NCBI RefSeq assembly: GCF_022378355.1 | Contig: NZ_JAKMAJ010000012.1 | Span: 1 to 64,000 of the forward strand | DNA length: 64,000 nucleotides | From: Brenneria bubanii | GTDB taxonomy: Bacteria > Pseudomonadota > Gammaproteobacteria > Enterobacterales > Enterobacteriaceae | Reading direction: 5' to 3' | Part shown: positions 61,279 through 64,000 of the stretch, piece by piece | Position numbering within the stretch: position 1 is the first letter of the stretch | Layout of the letters: every line of letters begins with the position of its first letter | Program-made: the position numbers and the translations under genes | The notes under the pieces: model-generated | What the model saw: the letters and a program-made list of their open reading frames with translations, nothing else | The model's database searches: none | Told to the model about the DNA's origin: nothing

Positions 61279-64000
61279 GTCCTTCAGATTTTAAACGGTC
61301 GTTTAACCTCTCGGCATGGGCGCTGAAAAATCAGCAGTTAGTGACCTTTTTCATGCTGTTGATCATGATCGCGGGCGTAATCAGCTATGACCAACTGCCG
61401 CGTAATGAAGACCCGGCCTTTACGATAAAAGCCGCCGTGGTCACCACGCTGTGGCCTGGCGCCCCCCTCGGCGACACCGCCAATCTGGTGACGGACACGC
61501 TGGAAAAGAAATTACAGGAAACGCCTTACCTGGATTATGTGGAAAGTGAAACCAAGGCCGGCCAGTCGGTCATCTTCGTCAATCTGAGGGATGACACGCC
61601 GCCGGCGCAGGTGACGGCTATCTGGCACCAGGTGCGCAATAAAATGCAGGATATCGCCCCCTCGCTGCCGCAAGGCGTACAGGGGCCCGCGGTGAATGAC
61701 GAATTCGATAATACCTTCGGCACGATTTACGGCTTTACCGCCGAAGGCTTCACGCCGCGCGAGCTGCGTGAACGGGTTGAAGACGTACGGCGCACGCTGA
61801 TGTCGGTGCCGGATATCGGCAAAATCAGTCTGGTGGGGGAACAGGAAGAACAGATCGTCATTGCTTTTTCCCCGCGCAAACTGGCCGGGATGGGACTGGA
61901 TTTGCAGCAGGTGACCGAAGCCCTGAAGGCGCAGAACGAGGTGGTGCCGGCCGGTGCGCAGCGAACGGAAAAAGAGAATATCGCGCTGCGGGTCAGCGGC
62001 GCATTGGACTCGGAAGATAGCCTGCGCGCCGTCATCTTGCGCATCGACGGACGCTACATTCCGCTGACGGATATCGCCGATATCAGTCGACAGCCGGCGG
62101 AACCGCCGGCGGCGGCGTTCCAGGTCAACGGCAAGCCCGCTATCGGCCTGGCCATTTCAATGGCGTCAACCGGCAACATGCTGCGTTTTGGTCAGGCGAT
62201 TAACCAGCAAATGGCGGATATACAGACGCATCTGCCGCATGGCATCGAGATGACCACCGTTGCCGACCAGTCAAGCGTGGTGAAGCAAGCGGTCAGCGGC
62301 TTCGTCAGAGTGCTGATCGAAGCGGTGGTGATTGTGCTGGCCGTTTCGTTCGTCTCGCTGGGGCTACGGGCCGGGCTGGTAGTCGCCGCCGCCATTCCAT
62401 TGGTGCTGGCGATGACCTTCGCCGTCATGATGCTGTGTGGCATCGGCCTTCAGCGTATCTCGCTGGGCGCGCTGATCATCGCGCTCGGATTACTGGTGGA
62501 TGACGCCATGATCACCGTCGAAACCATGGTGGCCTGTTTGGAGAAAGGCGATAACCGCTGGCGCGCCGCGACCTACGCATTTGAAACCACGGCGTTTCCG
62601 ATGCTCACCGGCACGCTGGTGATGATTGCCGGTTTTATTCCGGTCGGCTTCGCGGCTTCAAGCGCCGGCGAGTACTGTTTTTCCCTGTTTGCCGTCGTAC
62701 TTATCGCCTTACTCTGCTCGTGGATCGTGGCCATCCTGTTCTCGCCGCTGACCGGCGTCTGGATCTTGCCCCATACCCTTAACGCGCATGCGGGCGAAAA
62801 AGAGCGGCGGCCGGGGCGGCTGATGCGTTTTTACAGCGCTCTGCTGGCGCAGGTGCTGCGTCATCGCCTGGCTACGCTCGGCATCGCGCTGCTGGTCTTT
62901 GCGCTCTCGCTATTCGGCGCCGCCTTCATGGAAGGCGAATTTTTCCCGGCCTCCGACCGTCCCGAATTGCTGGTCAGCCTTTCCCTGCCGGCCAACGCCT
63001 CGCAGACGGAAACCGCGCGTCAGGCGACGCGACTCGGACAAGCGCTGGAGAGAAATGAGGATGTCGACCACTATTCAACCTATATCGGCACCGGCGCGAT
63101 ACGCTTTTATCTGCCGATGGACGTGCTGCTGGATAATGAAAATACCGCTCAACTGGTGGTGGTCGCCAACAGCCTGGAAGCCCGCGATAGGTTAAGCCGA
63201 CAGTTAAAAACGATACTGGCTGAACAGTTCAGCAATATCACCACCCGCGTGTCGCCGCTGGAACTGGGACCGCCGGTAGGCTGGCCGGTCAAATACCGCA
63301 TCAGCGGCCCGGATTACGCCAGGGTTCGTCATTTCGCACAGCAACTGGCGGGCGTCATCGGGCGAAATCCCGCGGCGCGCGAGGTAAACCTGACGGCGGG
63401 AGAGCCTGAACGGGTCATCACGCTGAAGGTGAATCAGACAGAGGCCAGAGCCGTGGGCGTATCCTCCAGCAGTCTGGCGGATACGCTGCATACCGTCTGG
63501 GCCGGCAGCGTGGTCACCACCGTGCGCGATCGCAACCGGTTGATCGATGTGGTGCTGCGCGGCAACGACGCCGAACGACTGGATACCGCCAGCTTTCAAT
63601 CCCTGATGATTACCACCTCGGCAGGCCGGAAAGTGCCGTTAAGCCGGATCGCGACGCCGGTATGGGGAGTCGAAGATCCGGTGATATGGCGACGCCAGCG
63701 GCTGCCTTTTATCACCGTTCAGACCGACCTGGCGCCGGGGATGAATGCCGTCGCGGTATCCCAGGCATTGCTGCCCGACATTGATTCACTGCGCAGCACC
63801 CTTGCGCCAGGCTATAGCATTGAGGAAGGCGGCACGGTGGCCGAATCCGATAAGGGCAACAGTTCGGTGTATGCCGTATTGCCGGTCACGCTTTTCTCGA
63901 TGTTGATCCTGTTGATGATCCAGCTACAGAAGTTCAGCCGCATGCTGCTGGCGCTGCTGATGGCGCCGTTTGGCTTACCGGGGATTGTCGCGGCGATGCT
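61275..64000 (+). CDS. RND efflux permease, cut by the window end
   Basis: The first 908 residues of an RND (AcrB/MexF-like superfamily) pump; about 100-130 residues run beyond the window. The start MSPSDFKRSFNLSAWALKN is followed by TM1 and DQLPRNEDPAFTIKAAVV, then the first periplasmic porter domain. TM4 has the proton-relay pair in LGLLVDDAMITVETMV. A second TM block begins near residue 540 (LATLGIALLVFALSLFGAAF) and the second porter domain with EGEFFPASDRPELLV. It acts as a trimer driven by protons. Coupled by overlap to the adaptor. Confidence 0.93.
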   Translation, partial: MSPSDFKRSFNLSAWALKNQQLVTFFMLLIMIAGVISYDQLPRNEDPAFTIKAAVVTTLWPGAPLGDTANLVTDTLEKKLQETPYLDYVESETKAGQSVIFVNLRDDTPPAQVTAIWHQVRNKMQDIAPSLPQGVQGPAVNDEFDNTFGTIYGFTAEGFTPRELRERVEDVRRTLMSVPDIGKISLVGEQEEQIVIAFSPRKLAGMGLDLQQVTEALKAQNEVVPAGAQRTEKENIALRVSGALDSEDSLRAVILRIDGRYIPLTDIADISRQPAEPPAAAFQVNGKPAIGLAISMASTGNMLRFGQAINQQMADIQTHLPHGIEMTTVADQSSVVKQAVSGFVRVLIEAVVIVLAVSFVSLGLRAGLVVAAAIPLVLAMTFAVMMLCGIGLQRISLGALIIALGLLVDDAMITVETMVACLEKGDNRWRAATYAFETTAFPMLTGTLVMIAGFIPVGFAASSAGEYCFSLFAVVLIALLCSWIVAILFSPLTGVWILPHTLNAHAGEKERRPGRLMRFYSALLAQVLRHRLATLGIALLVFALSLFGAAFMEGEFFPASDRPELLVSLSLPANASQTETARQATRLGQALERNEDVDHYSTYIGTGAIRFYLPMDVLLDNENTAQLVVVANSLEARDRLSRQLKTILAEQFSNITTRVSPLELGPPVGWPVKYRISGPDYARVRHFAQQLAGVIGRNPAAREVNLTAGEPERVITLKVNQTEARAVGVSSSSLADTLHTVWAGSVVTTVRDRNRLIDVVLRGNDAERLDTASFQSLMITTSAGRKVPLSRIATPVWGVEDPVIWRRQRLPFITVQTDLAPGMNAVAVSQALLPDIDSLRSTLAPGYSIEEGGTVAESDKGNSSVYAVLPVTLFSMLILLMIQLQKFSRMLLALLMAPFGLPGIVAAM

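Noticed and set aside
1-64000. CRISPR array
   Set aside because: No regularly spaced direct repeats of 24-48 bp; the CTGCACCAG boxes are too short, irregular and inverted.

Overview
The window reads as an Enterobacterales chromosome. The arnBCADTEF-ugd operon, MipA, the efflux operons, SPI-7-type ICE genes and P4-type integrases fit a soft-rot/plant-associated Pectobacteriaceae genome (Brenneria, Pectobacterium, Dickeya or Lonsdalea-like). That placement is inference; no rRNA or species marker is present. The left 40 kb is accessory DNA stacked on a tRNA-Phe site. The right 24 kb is G+C-rich core-like DNA for envelope defence and efflux.

Region 1 (1-12204) is one end of an SPI-7/PFGI-1-type integrative conjugative element, transcribed leftwards. 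From the attachment site inward it carries parA, a small gene, dnaB, parB, a hypothetical gene, DUF2786, DUF2857, a small gene, the STY4528-type replication protein, a RES-domain toxin candidate with a convergent partner, a TIGR03761-type ICE protein, a lipoprotein and a topB cut off after its TOPRIM domain. It ends in a 51-bp 3' tRNA-Phe half at 12154-12204.

Region 2 (about 12205-33297) is a second island built behind that site by a P4-type integrase (12368-13627). A degenerate tRNA tail lies at 33276-33294 and G-rich integrase arm-like repeats lie at both ends. It holds an IS5 remnant, long palindromes, a second unusual tyrosine recombinase, a Ner-like regulator, a broken P-loop ATPase, an AbiE toxin-antitoxin pair, and then the centrepiece: a tightly packed five-gene operon (20229-33010). 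This encodes a TerB-domain membrane-anchored protein, a BrxD-like P-loop ATPase, an Lhr/BrxHI-like helicase, a 1566-aa SF2 helicase fused to a PD-(D/E)XK-like nuclease, and a 743-aa partner of unknown family. It is very probably an anti-phage or anti-plasmid system. It lacks the BREX core (no PglX methylase or PglZ), and its last two genes recall DdmD/DdmE or helicase/pPIWI modules only by architecture.

Region 3 (33298-about 40100) is a graveyard of smaller modules: a decayed P4 integrase, a GNAT acetyltransferase, an orphan CdiA-CT/CdiI-like pair, a DNA methyltransferase fragment, a LysM/glycine-rich effector interrupted by an in-frame TAG, a membrane immunity candidate split at a T8 run, and a truncated second copy of the island 2 recombinase.

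Region 4 (40127-45528) is a TetR-controlled tripartite MFS pump (outer-membrane factor, EmrA-like adaptor, EmrB-like permease). An identical-type palindrome lies in front of both the regulator and the pump. Region 5 (45653-57136, minus strand) is colinear: response regulator, histidine kinase, mipA, arnBCADTEF, ugd, i.e. lipid A aminoarabinose modification next to a two-component system. Region 6 (57389-64000, plus strand, divergent) is an RND efflux operon (outer-membrane lipoprotein, a second paralogous histidine kinase without its own regulator, adaptor, permease cut by the window end). The shared layout suggests one envelope-stress/cationic-peptide regulon with two sensors and one regulator.
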